DNA of 28,103 nt from a virus: positions 1 through 28,103 of the IMG/VR virus record IMGVR_UViG_3300025000_000349. One strand, written 5' to 3'. A program made the position numbers and the translations under genes. Positions 14,085 through 21,154 of the stretch are shown here, piece by piece. Below the pieces are notes generated by a model that ran no database searches, was not told the origin of the DNA, and was given only the letters and a program-made list of their open reading frames with translations. Within the stretch, counting starts at the first letter, position 1. Each line of letters opens with the position of its first letter.

Positions 14085-15577
14085 GCGACGTTATAAATCG
14101 CGATGAACTTGAGCGCAGATTGGCGCGCGTGGTCGGGCGCGAACAGCGCGCCGAGTTGACGCAACTACTGGATGTGCTTGGCAACCCGCCGCGCATTGAA
14201 AATGTTCCGCAGGAATTTTGGGAAACGGGGTGGAAGCAATTGGCCGCTGCGGTCGAGCCGGTGATTATGGATATCTATCTTGGCCAGGCAGAGGCCATGT
14301 TGGGCACGATGCCTATCGGCGTGAGTTGGGATATGATCAACAAGGGCGCGCAGGAATACTCGCGAAGATACGGTTTTGACCTGGTTAAGGAAATCATGAA
14401 TAACACCCAGGGCGGAGTGACAGATATCCTGCGCGCATTGCAAACGGAGATACCCAATTTTTACGAAGCTGGCGTTGATCTTGGCACGCTGACCGATAGG
14501 CTAAGCCGCTGGTTCAGCCCGGTACGCGCGGAGATGATTGCTATAACTGAGACAACTCGCGCCGCATCCCATGCAGAGCAGGCAATAGCCGCTGAGATAG
14601 AACGCGAGTCGGGCGTAAAAATGATCCCGATTTGGAATACGGAGAATGACGAGCTTGTCTGTCCGTTGTGTGGGCCGCGAGATCAGAAAGAGATCACAGA
14701 CGGGATGTTCCCGCCAATTCATCCACGCTGTTTACCTGGGGATACGCTTGTATTGCCCATTGGTGGCGTTACGGCCGGAAGTGAACGGTGGTATGAGGGA
14801 AATATCATCACCATTGAAACGCTTGAAAATAAGCTCACCATCACCCCTAACCATCCAGTATTGACACCTATCGGTTGGATGGCCGCCGGTCTCCTGAAGG
14901 AGGGAGATTACATATTGGGTTACAGCGCTAGTCAATGGGAATCTCTTTCTATCAACGTCGATGATCAAAACCCCGTAACCACTGTCAAGAATATATTTAG
15001 TTCGCTTGGTGTCGATGGGTTTGGGGTGCCAACTTCCCCCCCAGACTTCCACGGTGATGGAGCCGGTTCCAATATCGCAATTATACGGCCCAACAGCAAA
15101 ATTATGAATGACGTTCAAGCCCTTGTCTCTCAGCCATCCAGCCAGTATTTTTTCTTCTTCGGAAACATTATAAGTGAGACTGCCCTCGCGCATCCTGGCG
15201 CGCAAGCACAATTCCTCGAAGGAGACGTCTCTACCAGTACAGGCGATATGAGCGGCCTTAACTTGGCGCGCGCGTTGCTCGGCTGTCATGCGCGCCCATT
15301 TGATGGTCTCGGATTGGGATTGATTCCTGGGAATGATACCCGCCCCGATAATTTTATTGCGAAAAGCGGAACGGCTAACGCCAGCCTCACGGGACAGTCG
15401 ATTCTCGGATTCACCGGCGATGTATCTGTGCAAAAGATCATCAAGGTTCAGAATACTTATTTTACTGGACATGTTTATAACCTCCAAACAGAAACAGAAT
15501 TGTATGTTGCAAATGGTATTATAACACATAACTGTAGATGTTGGCCGACATATGAACTACCAAAGGTAAAATCATGA
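14081..15577 (+). CDS. Head morphogenesis protein with an intein
   Basis: 498 residues from the GTG at 14081 (GTGA overlap with portal). Residues 1-216 and 485-498 form the SPP1 gp7/Mu gpF-type minor head protein: DLGTLTDRLSRWF, AEMIAITETTRAASHAEQ, a CPLCGPRDQ zinc pair and the terminal PIHPR-CRCW motif. The intein (residues 217-484) interrupts PIHPR|CRCW. The spliced protein is ~230 aa. It helps prohead assembly next to the portal. The opposite strand of the intein codes for another protein (14732-15472). Confidence 0.85.
   Translation: MSDVINRDELERRLARVVGREQRAELTQLLDVLGNPPRIENVPQEFWETGWKQLAAAVEPVIMDIYLGQAEAMLGTMPIGVSWDMINKGAQEYSRRYGFDLVKEIMNNTQGGVTDILRALQTEIPNFYEAGVDLGTLTDRLSRWFSPVRAEMIAITETTRAASHAEQAIAAEIERESGVKMIPIWNTENDELVCPLCGPRDQKEITDGMFPPIHPRCLPGDTLVLPIGGVTAGSERWYEGNIITIETLENKLTITPNHPVLTPIGWMAAGLLKEGDYILGYSASQWESLSINVDDQNPVTTVKNIFSSLGVDGFGVPTSPPDFHGDGAGSNIAIIRPNSKIMNDVQALVSQPSSQYFFFFGNIISETALAHPGAQAQFLEGDVSTSTGDMSGLNLARALLGCHARPFDGLGLGLIPGNDTRPDNFIAKSGTANASLTGQSILGFTGDVSVQKIIKVQNTYFTGHVYNLQTETELYVANGIITHNCRCWPTYELPKVKS
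14732..15472 (-). CDS. EDxHD/Vsr-type homing endonuclease, antisense in intein
   Basis: 246 residues from the ATG at 15472, preceded by GGAGG with 8 nt spacing. Residues ~18-45 are a helix-turn-helix (ESENRLSREAGVSRSAFRNK); 60-85 resemble a modular DNA-binding segment (RMTAEQRARQVKAAHIA). The nuclease domain shows, in Vsr/EDxHD order, Glu105-107 (SEEEKILAGWL), Asp133 (YNCDIG), Glu142 in the strand TVEVWGGSWH with His149, Asp154, and a YGVLIIDVD strand. The ORF remains open for 19 more codons upstream, but the ribosome site fixes this start. It stops at TAA on the second intein codon. It avoids TTA, CTA and TCA codons as it must, since these would stop the intein frame. It probably cuts intein-free alleles to spread the intein. 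Confidence 0.8.
   Translation of the reverse strand: MSSKISILNLDDLLHRYIAGESENRLSREAGVSRSAFRNKIIGAGIIPRNQSQSETIKWARMTAEQRARQVKAAHIACTGRDVSFEELCLRARMREGSLTYNVSEEEKILAGWLRDKGLNVIHNFAVGPYNCDIGTGSITVEVWGGSWHPKPIDTKRTKYILDSGYGVLIIDVDRKRFPLTSAVTQYVISLLQETGGHPTDRCQYWMVRGDGELIFKRFNGDDISLIPPFTSGRNATNGQYKRIPR
15518..15526 (-). promoter_or_regulatory. Extended -10 promoter for the antisense nuclease
   Basis: Read leftward, TGTTATAAT (15526-15518) is a perfect extended -10. It is embedded in the intein codons for GIITH. Transcription would start near 15511, leaving a ~39-nt leader with GGAGG before the ATG at 15472. No good -35 is seen, which extended -10 promoters do not need. Confidence 0.6.
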
Positions 15578-16068
15578 GCGTTATAATCCAGGGCATGCCG
15601 GAATTATTGACCCGCATAGACACGCTGCAAAAACTCAAGCGCGTCAAGGTGGCCGTGAAGGCCGCCGGAACATTCTTGCGCGGCAAGATCAAGAAAGCGC
15701 CGCGCGTCAACCGTCGGAAAAACATGATGTTATATGGCAATACGCAGAGAGCGCGGAAAATGCGCGCAGGGTTTTTCTACCACCTGAAACGCGGAGACAT
15801 CGAAGTGCCCTATTTCCGGGGCCAGTCGCGCGCAAGCGAAAAATTGTCTCAATCATGGGCACTTGAAACAGAAAACTATGGCTTCCGCGCAGTCGTTGGA
15901 ACCAACGTCAGTTATGCGCCGTTAGTGCAGGATCGAGACGAACAGACCGCCTATCATGCACAGGGCGGATGGATCACCGTGCAGGGCGTGCGGAATTTGT
16001 ACGGCAGGCAGGCGATTTCGTTTATCGAGGCGGCGTTGGAAGAAGAAGTCGGAGGAAAAACAAAATGA
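15574..16068 (+). CDS. HK97 gp10-like head-tail adaptor
   Basis: 164 residues, ATGA-coupled to the head morphogenesis gene. It has the N-terminal pattern of this family (LQKLKRVKVAVKAAGTFLRGKIKKAPRVN), central WALETENYGFRAVVGTNVSYAPLVQ and a C-terminal helix AISFIEAALEEE. Members act as neck or tail-completion proteins. The ordering before the capsid gene is unusual for HK97-like modules, where gp10 usually follows the capsid. Confidence 0.7.
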   Translation: MSVIIQGMPELLTRIDTLQKLKRVKVAVKAAGTFLRGKIKKAPRVNRRKNMMLYGNTQRARKMRAGFFYHLKRGDIEVPYFRGQSRASEKLSQSWALETENYGFRAVVGTNVSYAPLVQDRDEQTAYHAQGGWITVQGVRNLYGRQAISFIEAALEEEVGGKTK

Positions 16069-16154
16069 CAGATCATGATTTTTGGATGTTAATCCGCCGC
16101 GCGCTGCTCATGATATGCGCAGCAATTGAGAAAAAATTTACCAAACAGGAGTGA
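16065..16154 (+). CDS. Very small protein with hydrophobic helix, 29 aa
   Basis: ATGA-coupled 29-codon ORF. Residues ~6-20 (FWMLIRRALLMICAAI) are an amphipathic to hydrophobic helix, followed by a Lys-rich tail. It ends at 16154, inside the extended -10 box at 16152-16160. Function unknown. Confidence 0.45.
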   Translation: MTDHDFWMLIRRALLMICAAIEKKFTKQE

Positions 16155-16160
16155 TATAAT
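16152..16160 (+). promoter_or_regulatory. Extended -10 promoter before candidate small RNA
   Basis: TGATATAAT (16152-16160) is a perfect extended -10. No well-spaced -35 is present. Expected start near 16167. A 5-codon start-stop (ATG at 16159) lies over it and is unlikely to matter. Confidence 0.45.
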
Positions 16161-16166
16161 GATTCT

Positions 16167-16266
16167 GGTTTGATTTCATAAAATTATTCAGCCTGCGCCG
16201 CAAGGCCCCGGCATACGCGAATCGCCGCACAAGCGCCCATTCTCATCACGAGAAGGGCGTTTTTTT
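16167..16266 (+). ncRNA. Candidate ~100-nt RNA between adaptor and capsid genes
   Basis: The stretch between the extended -10 and the strong terminator contains no ORF of note. It holds local stems (GCCT/AGGC in 16191-16206; CGGC...GCCG near 16209-16227) and ends in the terminator hairpin. Either it is a separate small RNA made in the late phase or a leader that attenuates capsid transcription. Confidence 0.4.
16234..16266 (+). terminator. Strong intrinsic terminator before the capsid gene
   Basis: CGCCC-a-TTCTC (16234-16244), loop ATCAC, GAGAA-GGGCG (16250-16259), then seven T (16260-16266). Ten base pairs with one bulged A and a full U run: a clear rho-independent terminator inside the late operon. 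Capsid transcription must come from read-through, antitermination or a promoter not seen here. Confidence 0.8.
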
Positions 16267-16276
16267 GTGAGGTGAT

Positions 16277-18088
16277 ATGACCGAAAACTAAGAGTTAAAA
16301 ATTGCGAGGGTCGAAGCGGTTGACCGTGATCCTGAACCAGAGACTAAAGCGCAAAAAGCACTGTCGGATTACAGCGATACCGGCCTGCGCGTTTTGGGCG
16401 TTCCGTTTGGCGGGCCGATCAAAGGCCGCGACCTGGACGGCGAAGCGTTTCACGAGGAAACCGCAATTTGGTTGGCCGTTGGCGATGCTGTAAATTTGAC
16501 ATACTACCATGGGCTTGGCCCCGATGACCCGGAAGCGCAGCAGGAAAAACCGGCGTTGATAGGCAAGGCAGTTTACACCGGCGTTGACGAGCGCGGACAC
16601 TGGTTTGATATCAGCCTTGATGAAGAAGAAGAATTGGCGCAGCGCATTATCAATGCAGGCGCGGACGGGGTGAAGGCGTCTTCCGGCGCGGTTGGGCATC
16701 TAGTCCGCATGGGGAAGGGCGGGCTGATAGACAACTGGCCGATTGGTGAAATTGCGCTGTTTGACACCAATGAATGGCGATTACCGGCAAACGATTTTGC
16801 CGTTATCGAGGCGAGAGCCGCAAACATTCCAGAGGCGATGGGCGAGGCCGAACAGGTAGTGCCCGTTGCGGCGAAAAGAGCGGAATCAGCCACAACTGAA
16901 TCAAAAAATATTGAACCACTACCCAAGGAGGTAGATAAAATGGACGAAGACGAAAAAACGGTTGAGGCCGAAGCCGAAACTGTATCAAAATCAGAATTCG
17001 AGGCGCTGAAAGCCGACCTCGAAGCACTTAAAAAGGCTGCGCCTGGCATCGAAAAGGGCGCGCCGGTCGTGATGAAGGCCGCAAATCTTGGCGACCCTGA
17101 TCCGGTACAAGATTTCGAAAACTGGATTTACACTGGCGTTGGCCGCATCAAAAAGCACACCTCGATTGTCGATCTTTCCAACGGACGCGGCGGGAAATAC
17201 AAAGCCGCCCTACAGGAAGGCACTGATAGCGAAGGTGGCTACCTGGTTCCGGCCGATACGCTGAATCGGATCATCGAAAAGCGCGGCGAGATGAGCTTGC
17301 TTGGCTCGCTGGGCGTGCAGACCTTCAACACCGACCGCGACCAATTCACCTTCCCGACTGAGGGCACCTCGATGACGAAATTCACCATCGTAGCCGAGGA
17401 AGGCGACATCTCTCCTGCTGAAAACGAGCCGACTTTTGGCTCCGCTGGCGTTCCTCCGGTTAGCCTGTACAAGTTCATGAAACTGATCAAAATCAGCGAT
17501 GAACTTGACGAGGATTACAACACCGGATTATCGGAGTTTCTCGCTGGCGCTATCGGTCGATCCTGGGCTGCAACCGAAAACTACTATGTTCAGGTTGGCT
17601 CTGGTTCGTCTCAGCCGCAGGGCGTGTTTGTTGGCGGAACCGCCGGATTGACTCTGGATTCCGCAACGGCTATTGGCGCTGCTGAAATCCCTGAGTTGAT
17701 CGGCAAGCTGAAAATCCCATATCGCGACCGCGCGGTAATGGTGATGAACCGCACCACTGGCGCATATCTGGCCGGGCTGTTTGGAACCTCGCAGTTCTCG
17801 TTCCGAACCGCTCCCGCATCGATGTTATGGGCTAACGGCGAAGATTTAGGCATCGGCTATCCGGTAAAACTGACCGAGGACGCAGCCGCAATCGCGGCTG
17901 GCGCTAAGTCGTTGCTGTTCGGCAACTTCGATTTTTACGGCTGGGTGCGCAATCGCTCCCTGCGCGTAAAACGGTTGGTTGAGGCTTATGCAACCACCGG
18001 GCAAATCGGCATCCTGGCTCAGTTCCGCGCAGGCGGCGCTGTTCTCCAGGCTGAAGCGTTCCAGTACGCATCGAATCCGACCGCTTAA
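16277..18088 (+). CDS. Prohead protease-major capsid fusion frame, TAA at codon 5
   Basis: The ATG at 16277 sits behind GAGGTGAT, but codon 5 is TAA (16289-16291). The same frame then stays open to 18088. The open part starts ~20 codons before the U35-type prohead protease (LRVLGVPFGG, RDLDGEAF; catalytic candidates His in TYYHGL, Ser in VKASSGAVG, Glu in WPIGEIALF), and continues through a charged coiled linker into the HK97 major capsid domain (from ~17080). No good ATG or GTG lies between the TAA and the protease domain. Either a sequencing error, stop read-through or a rare start codon must be assumed for protease production. An ordinary TTG at 16394 would cut into the domain. Confidence 0.7.
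16940..18088 (+). CDS. HK97 major capsid protein, internal start
   Basis: An in-frame ATG at 16940 preceded by a perfect AAGGAGG (16925-16931, 8 nt spacing) would give a 382-residue protein. It begins with an acidic coiled scaffold-like (delta) part (EFEALKADLEALKKAAPG) and contains the whole HK97 fold: GTDSEGGYLVPADTLNRII, an E-loop/spine region, FMKLIKISDELDED, SGSSQPQGVFVGG, YRDRAVMVMNRTT and KRLVEAYATTGQIGILAQFR. It builds the shell. With this site, capsid can be made in excess over the protease fusion, as in lambda C/Nu3-type nested genes. Confidence 0.8.
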   Translation: MDEDEKTVEAEAETVSKSEFEALKADLEALKKAAPGIEKGAPVVMKAANLGDPDPVQDFENWIYTGVGRIKKHTSIVDLSNGRGGKYKAALQEGTDSEGGYLVPADTLNRIIEKRGEMSLLGSLGVQTFNTDRDQFTFPTEGTSMTKFTIVAEEGDISPAENEPTFGSAGVPPVSLYKFMKLIKISDELDEDYNTGLSEFLAGAIGRSWAATENYYVQVGSGSSQPQGVFVGGTAGLTLDSATAIGAAEIPELIGKLKIPYRDRAVMVMNRTTGAYLAGLFGTSQFSFRTAPASMLWANGEDLGIGYPVKLTEDAAAIAAGAKSLLFGNFDFYGWVRNRSLRVKRLVEAYATTGQIGILAQFRAGGAVLQAEAFQYASNPTA

Positions 18089-18102
18089 TCTAATCTAATA
18101 TA

Positions 18103-18128
18103 GCCGGGAGGGGGCAACTCCTCCCGGC
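18103..18128 (+). other. GC-rich hairpin after the capsid gene
   Basis: GCCGGGAGG pairs with CCTCCCGGC (18103-18111 / 18120-18128; 9 bp, plus one G-U), loop ~6-8 nt. No U run follows; the next gene's AGGAGA starts 1 nt after the stem. It may protect the capsid mRNA end or reduce transcription into the glycosyltransferase genes. Confidence 0.5.
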
Positions 18129-18137
18129 AGGAGATTT

Positions 18138-18989
18138 ATGAAAATCCTCGTGTTCTGCCCGACCTACAAACTACACAACGGCGCGCTTGCAATTCATCCG
18201 GAAACGCAGCGCAGCATAGATGCGTTGGATCACGGCGAACACAAAGTCATTATTGTTGTCAGACCAGACCCGCACGAGAACAAGACCGGAAACGTTTTGA
18301 AACAGTATCAATGGGCGCGCGCGCATGTGCTGGAAAACGGCTTCGATGCGCTGATGACCATCGAGCATGACATGATAGTGCCTCACGACGCACTTACAAA
18401 ACTGGCGGACACACCTGCGCCGGTAGTTTATGGCCTTTACATGTTTCGGCATGCCAGTCCAACGCTCAATGCATTTCGCGCAGTTCAGGCCCCGGCGATG
18501 GATCAAACACTAACCATGTTCCCCGACGAACTGAAGCGTGCCCGCGCCGCAATTGCATGGCCGGTGAGTGGACTCGGTTTTGGCTGCACGTTGATCCACC
18601 GCGAAGTTTTGGAACGGGTAGAAATGCGCCCGCCAAATGGCGGCTATTATCCCGACGGCGGACTTGCCAACGACTGCCAGCGGCTTGGCATAAAACAAAT
18701 GGCGCGTTTTGACGTAGAGTGCGGACATATCTGTGACGACGGCCATGTTTTGTGGCCGGACTTGGACGGTGAAATGGTAAATCCAACAAAGGTAAAAATA
18801 TTAGTAACTTTCAACGGTGATATCGCCGGGCGCTCTGTGCACTTTCGAGCAGGCGAGGAAACAGACATTCCGCTGGAACGCGCCCAGGAATACGCGCGCG
18901 CGGGATATTGTGCGTTGATTGACCCGCGTCCTGCCATAAAAATAGCCGGACGTGCCGACAGAATTACGAAAGTCAAGCCGGTAAAATGA
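18138..18989 (+). CDS. GT-A-type glycosyltransferase with C-terminal extra domain
   Basis: 283 residues, AGGAGA upstream. N-terminal MKILVFCPTY and a strand-helix pattern lead to LMTIEHDMIVP with Asp78, the metal-site position of GT2-like enzymes; GLGFGCTLIHREVLERV and the ANDCQRLGIK segment complete the fold. Residues ~217-265 (KVKILVTFNG to YARAGYCALI) look like a separate small beta domain known from phage head proteins. It may glycosylate capsid protein or DNA. It lies directly after the capsid gene. Confidence 0.65.
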   Translation: MKILVFCPTYKLHNGALAIHPETQRSIDALDHGEHKVIIVVRPDPHENKTGNVLKQYQWARAHVLENGFDALMTIEHDMIVPHDALTKLADTPAPVVYGLYMFRHASPTLNAFRAVQAPAMDQTLTMFPDELKRARAAIAWPVSGLGFGCTLIHREVLERVEMRPPNGGYYPDGGLANDCQRLGIKQMARFDVECGHICDDGHVLWPDLDGEMVNPTKVKILVTFNGDIAGRSVHFRAGEETDIPLERAQEYARAGYCALIDPRPAIKIAGRADRITKVKPVK

Positions 18990-19549
18990 AACTGACCATC
19001 ATCACCCCATGCACGCGACCGGAAAATCTTCGGCTTACACAACCAGGCATCGATGCTGGACGCGACTTGTTCGACATCGACTGGCGCATCGTTTTCGATA
19101 CGTCCGTATGTGAGCCGGTTTATGTCGACGGCGCAATTGTGACTGGCGTCAACATAGCCGGGTCCAGGTTCGGAAACGGTCAGCGCAATGCAGCGTTATC
19201 CATGACAGATGACGGCTGGGTATATTTTTTGGATGATGATAACAGCATGCACCCCGATTTTTTTGGTGAACTTTACGCAGCCATAAAAAAATTTGATACG
19301 CTTCGCGCGTTCGCATTTCAACAGGACGCGTCAACATTCATTCGCCCGGTCGATATCCGCGTAAATCGCATCGACATGGCGCAGGTGTGCATCCACCGCG
19401 ACTTGATAGACGACCTGCGTTTTGCGCTGCACCCCTATAATGCAGACGGCATGTTCATCGAATCGCTTTATCGATCCAATCCAAAGGACTGGTGCATTAT
19501 CAATAAACCGCTGTGTTACTACAACAAATTGAGGCTGGTATGTGCATAA
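18986..19549 (+). CDS. Small GT2-like glycosyltransferase
   Basis: 187 residues, ATGA-coupled to the first glycosyltransferase. MKLTIITPCTRPENL is the GT2 N-terminal strand; GNGQRNAALSMTDDGWVYFLDDDNSMHPDFF holds the DxD-type metal site (Asp83-85). It lacks the long C-terminal domain of membrane GTs, so it is soluble. Together with its neighbours it forms a modification cassette inside the head module. Confidence 0.75.
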   Translation: MKLTIITPCTRPENLRLTQPGIDAGRDLFDIDWRIVFDTSVCEPVYVDGAIVTGVNIAGSRFGNGQRNAALSMTDDGWVYFLDDDNSMHPDFFGELYAAIKKFDTLRAFAFQQDASTFIRPVDIRVNRIDMAQVCIHRDLIDDLRFALHPYNADGMFIESLYRSNPKDWCIINKPLCYYNKLRLVCA

Positions 19550-20133
19550 GCGACTGCCCGGTTCCAATCTATCAAGATGACGGCGAAATTCATGCGCTGC
19601 GTGAGCATGTTCGAGCGTTGAAACCTGCGCGTATCCTCGAAATCGGCTCGTTGTTTGGCGGCACGCTGTGGTACTGGATGCAGGATGCTCCCGGCGCAAA
19701 AATTGTCAGCGTGGATACCGGCGTGCAGGCATTTGATCATCGGCACGAAGATGTTGAGGCCGCGCGTGCTTTAATGTGGCCGGTTTGGGAACGCGCGACT
19801 GGTTGTGAACTGGTGCAAATTCGCGAGGATAGCACCGTCCAATCGACCATTGACCTGGTTAGAACTCATGCGCCGTTCGACTTTATTTTCATCGACGGCG
19901 GACATTCGCGAGAAATAGCGCTATCGGATTGGAAAAATTACTGGCCGATGCTGCGCGAGGGCGGACTGCTGGCGATGCATGACATTGCATATCCCGATGA
20001 CAATCCGGTCAACTACGCCGTTGGCGCAGTATGGCGTGAGGTGCGCGAAAACGGCCGCTGGATTGAGATCATTCGCGAGCACAACCCCGAAGGAATTTGG
20101 GGCATCGGCGCAATGTGGAAGGAGCGAAAATAA
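19540..20133 (+). CDS. Class I SAM-dependent methyltransferase
   Basis: 197 residues from the ATG at 19540, with GAGG 5-6 nt upstream. ARILEIGSLFGGT (30-42) is the glycine-rich SAM loop, IVSVDTG the acidic ribose-binding strand, and FDFIFIDGGHS the motif of Methyltransf_24/cephalosporin-hydroxylase-like enzymes, often seen with sugar-modifying genes. It may methylate the sugar added by the two glycosyltransferases. It overlaps both neighbours. Confidence 0.75.
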   Translation: MCISDCPVPIYQDDGEIHALREHVRALKPARILEIGSLFGGTLWYWMQDAPGAKIVSVDTGVQAFDHRHEDVEAARALMWPVWERATGCELVQIREDSTVQSTIDLVRTHAPFDFIFIDGGHSREIALSDWKNYWPMLREGGLLAMHDIAYPDDNPVNYAVGAVWREVRENGRWIEIIREHNPEGIWGIGAMWKERK

Positions 20134-20696
20134 TGGCCTATACAATTTTGGCTGATTTGAAAGCCTATCTGGATATCAGTGTCACCACAGATGACACGTT
20201 GTTGACGGCCTGCATTACCCGCGCACAGGCCATGCTTGAGGCTCGCATTGGGCGTGTTTTTGAAGCTGCCACGGCCACAAATTATTTTCATGTCGAGGAT
20301 ATAGACGGGAAGGAATTGTGGCTTGGCAGCTATGATTTGCTGACCGTTACCACGCTGATCAATGGCAATGGCACAGTTATCGATGCCGCTAACTTCCGTT
20401 TGGAGCCGAGAAATTTCACACCCAAATTTTTGATCAAGCTGGACAGCGCATACTCGTGGGAATTTACGGACGGGGATAGCGAAATTTCTGTTGCCGGTAC
20501 GTGGGGTTACAGCGCGACCGCGCCGGGTGATATCGTGCAGGCGTGCATAAGATTATCTTCCTACCTATATCGGCAGAAGGGTAGCAATAGCGATTTTGAC
20601 AGGCCAATTGTAACCGGCGATGGTGTCACCATCATGCCCTCAGATATTCCGCGCGACATATTTAAAACCGTTGACCATTATATAAGGCGAATATGA
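20133..20696 (+). CDS. Head-tail connector, gp6-like
   Basis: 187 residues, TAATG-coupled. Start LADLKAYLDISVTTDDTLLTACITRAQAMLEARIGR is the characteristic helical N-terminus of the HK97 gp6/Phage_connect family; the DDT...L...I..A....I pattern is clear. The middle part is a beta insertion, and IVQACIRLSSYLYRQKG is the closing helix. It forms the ring below the portal. Confidence 0.75.
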   Translation: MAYTILADLKAYLDISVTTDDTLLTACITRAQAMLEARIGRVFEAATATNYFHVEDIDGKELWLGSYDLLTVTTLINGNGTVIDAANFRLEPRNFTPKFLIKLDSAYSWEFTDGDSEISVAGTWGYSATAPGDIVQACIRLSSYLYRQKGSNSDFDRPIVTGDGVTIMPSDIPRDIFKTVDHYIRRI

Positions 20697-21154
20697 GCGA
20701 TATTGTATCGATCTATGCTGCGTTGGCGGCAAAAAACATCACGATCCAGAGCACAACGCCGACCGTTTACTCGCTGGCAAATCTACCGGCGAACGTGGAG
20801 TCTGCCATAACTCCATGCCGTCTGTTGCTGCCAATGGGCAACAACCCTGCGCAGGGGATTGACGGAAATTTTATCGCTATCGGGACTTCTGTAACCGTAA
20901 CATGGCAGATTGCCGATCTATTCATCTGGAAACAATCGGGCCAGGGCATCGGCTTGAAAGAGGCCGCGCCGATCCAGGTAGAATATGCCGGTTTGTATGT
21001 GGACATGCTGCGCACTTTCCGCGCGCCCGCCACGCAAAGCAGCCTCGAAAATTTTCAGGTCACGCCCGGCATGTACGAGTATCCGTCCGGAAGCGGACTA
21101 TGGTTTTACGGCGTAATGTGCACACTAAGCATTTTGGAGGTGATCGGTGGATAA
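20693..21154 (+). CDS. Probable head-closure or tail-terminator protein
   Basis: 153 residues, ATGA-coupled to the connector. N-terminal helix SDIVSIYAALAAKNITI, a beta core (SVTVTWQIADLFIWKQ) and an amphipathic VEYAGLYVDMLRTFRA helix. Position between connector and tail tube and the length fit a neck or tail-completion protein; the sequence alone does not settle which. Confidence 0.5.
   Translation: MSDIVSIYAALAAKNITIQSTTPTVYSLANLPANVESAITPCRLLLPMGNNPAQGIDGNFIAIGTSVTVTWQIADLFIWKQSGQGIGLKEAAPIQVEYAGLYVDMLRTFRAPATQSSLENFQVTPGMYEYPSGSGLWFYGVMCTLSILEVIGG

Larger units (their letters stand above)
14729..15532 (+). mobile_element. Intein whose opposite strand encodes a nuclease
   Basis: 268-residue intein. 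Block A CLPGDTLVLP (Cys1), block B LTITPNHPVLTPIGWMAAG with LKEGDYILG, block F TGHVYNLQTETELYVANG, block G IITHN with Cys+1 of the host. There is no LAGLIDADG or HNH motif on this strand. The central ~165 residues (about 70-235) have odd composition (FFFFGN, STSTGDMSG) and read like a translated opposite strand. The complementary strand carries one ORF from the second intein codon to the penultimate one, in exact codon register. Both strands therefore use the same ~800 nt. Confidence 0.9.

Noticed and set aside
15036-15042. C7 tract inside the intein as a phase-variation site
   Set aside because: A slip would break both the head protein and the nuclease; no evidence of variation.
15473-15529. 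Longer start (ATG at 15529) for the antisense nuclease
   Set aside because: It would cover the promoter and ribosome site; the ATG at 15472 has GGAGG at proper spacing.
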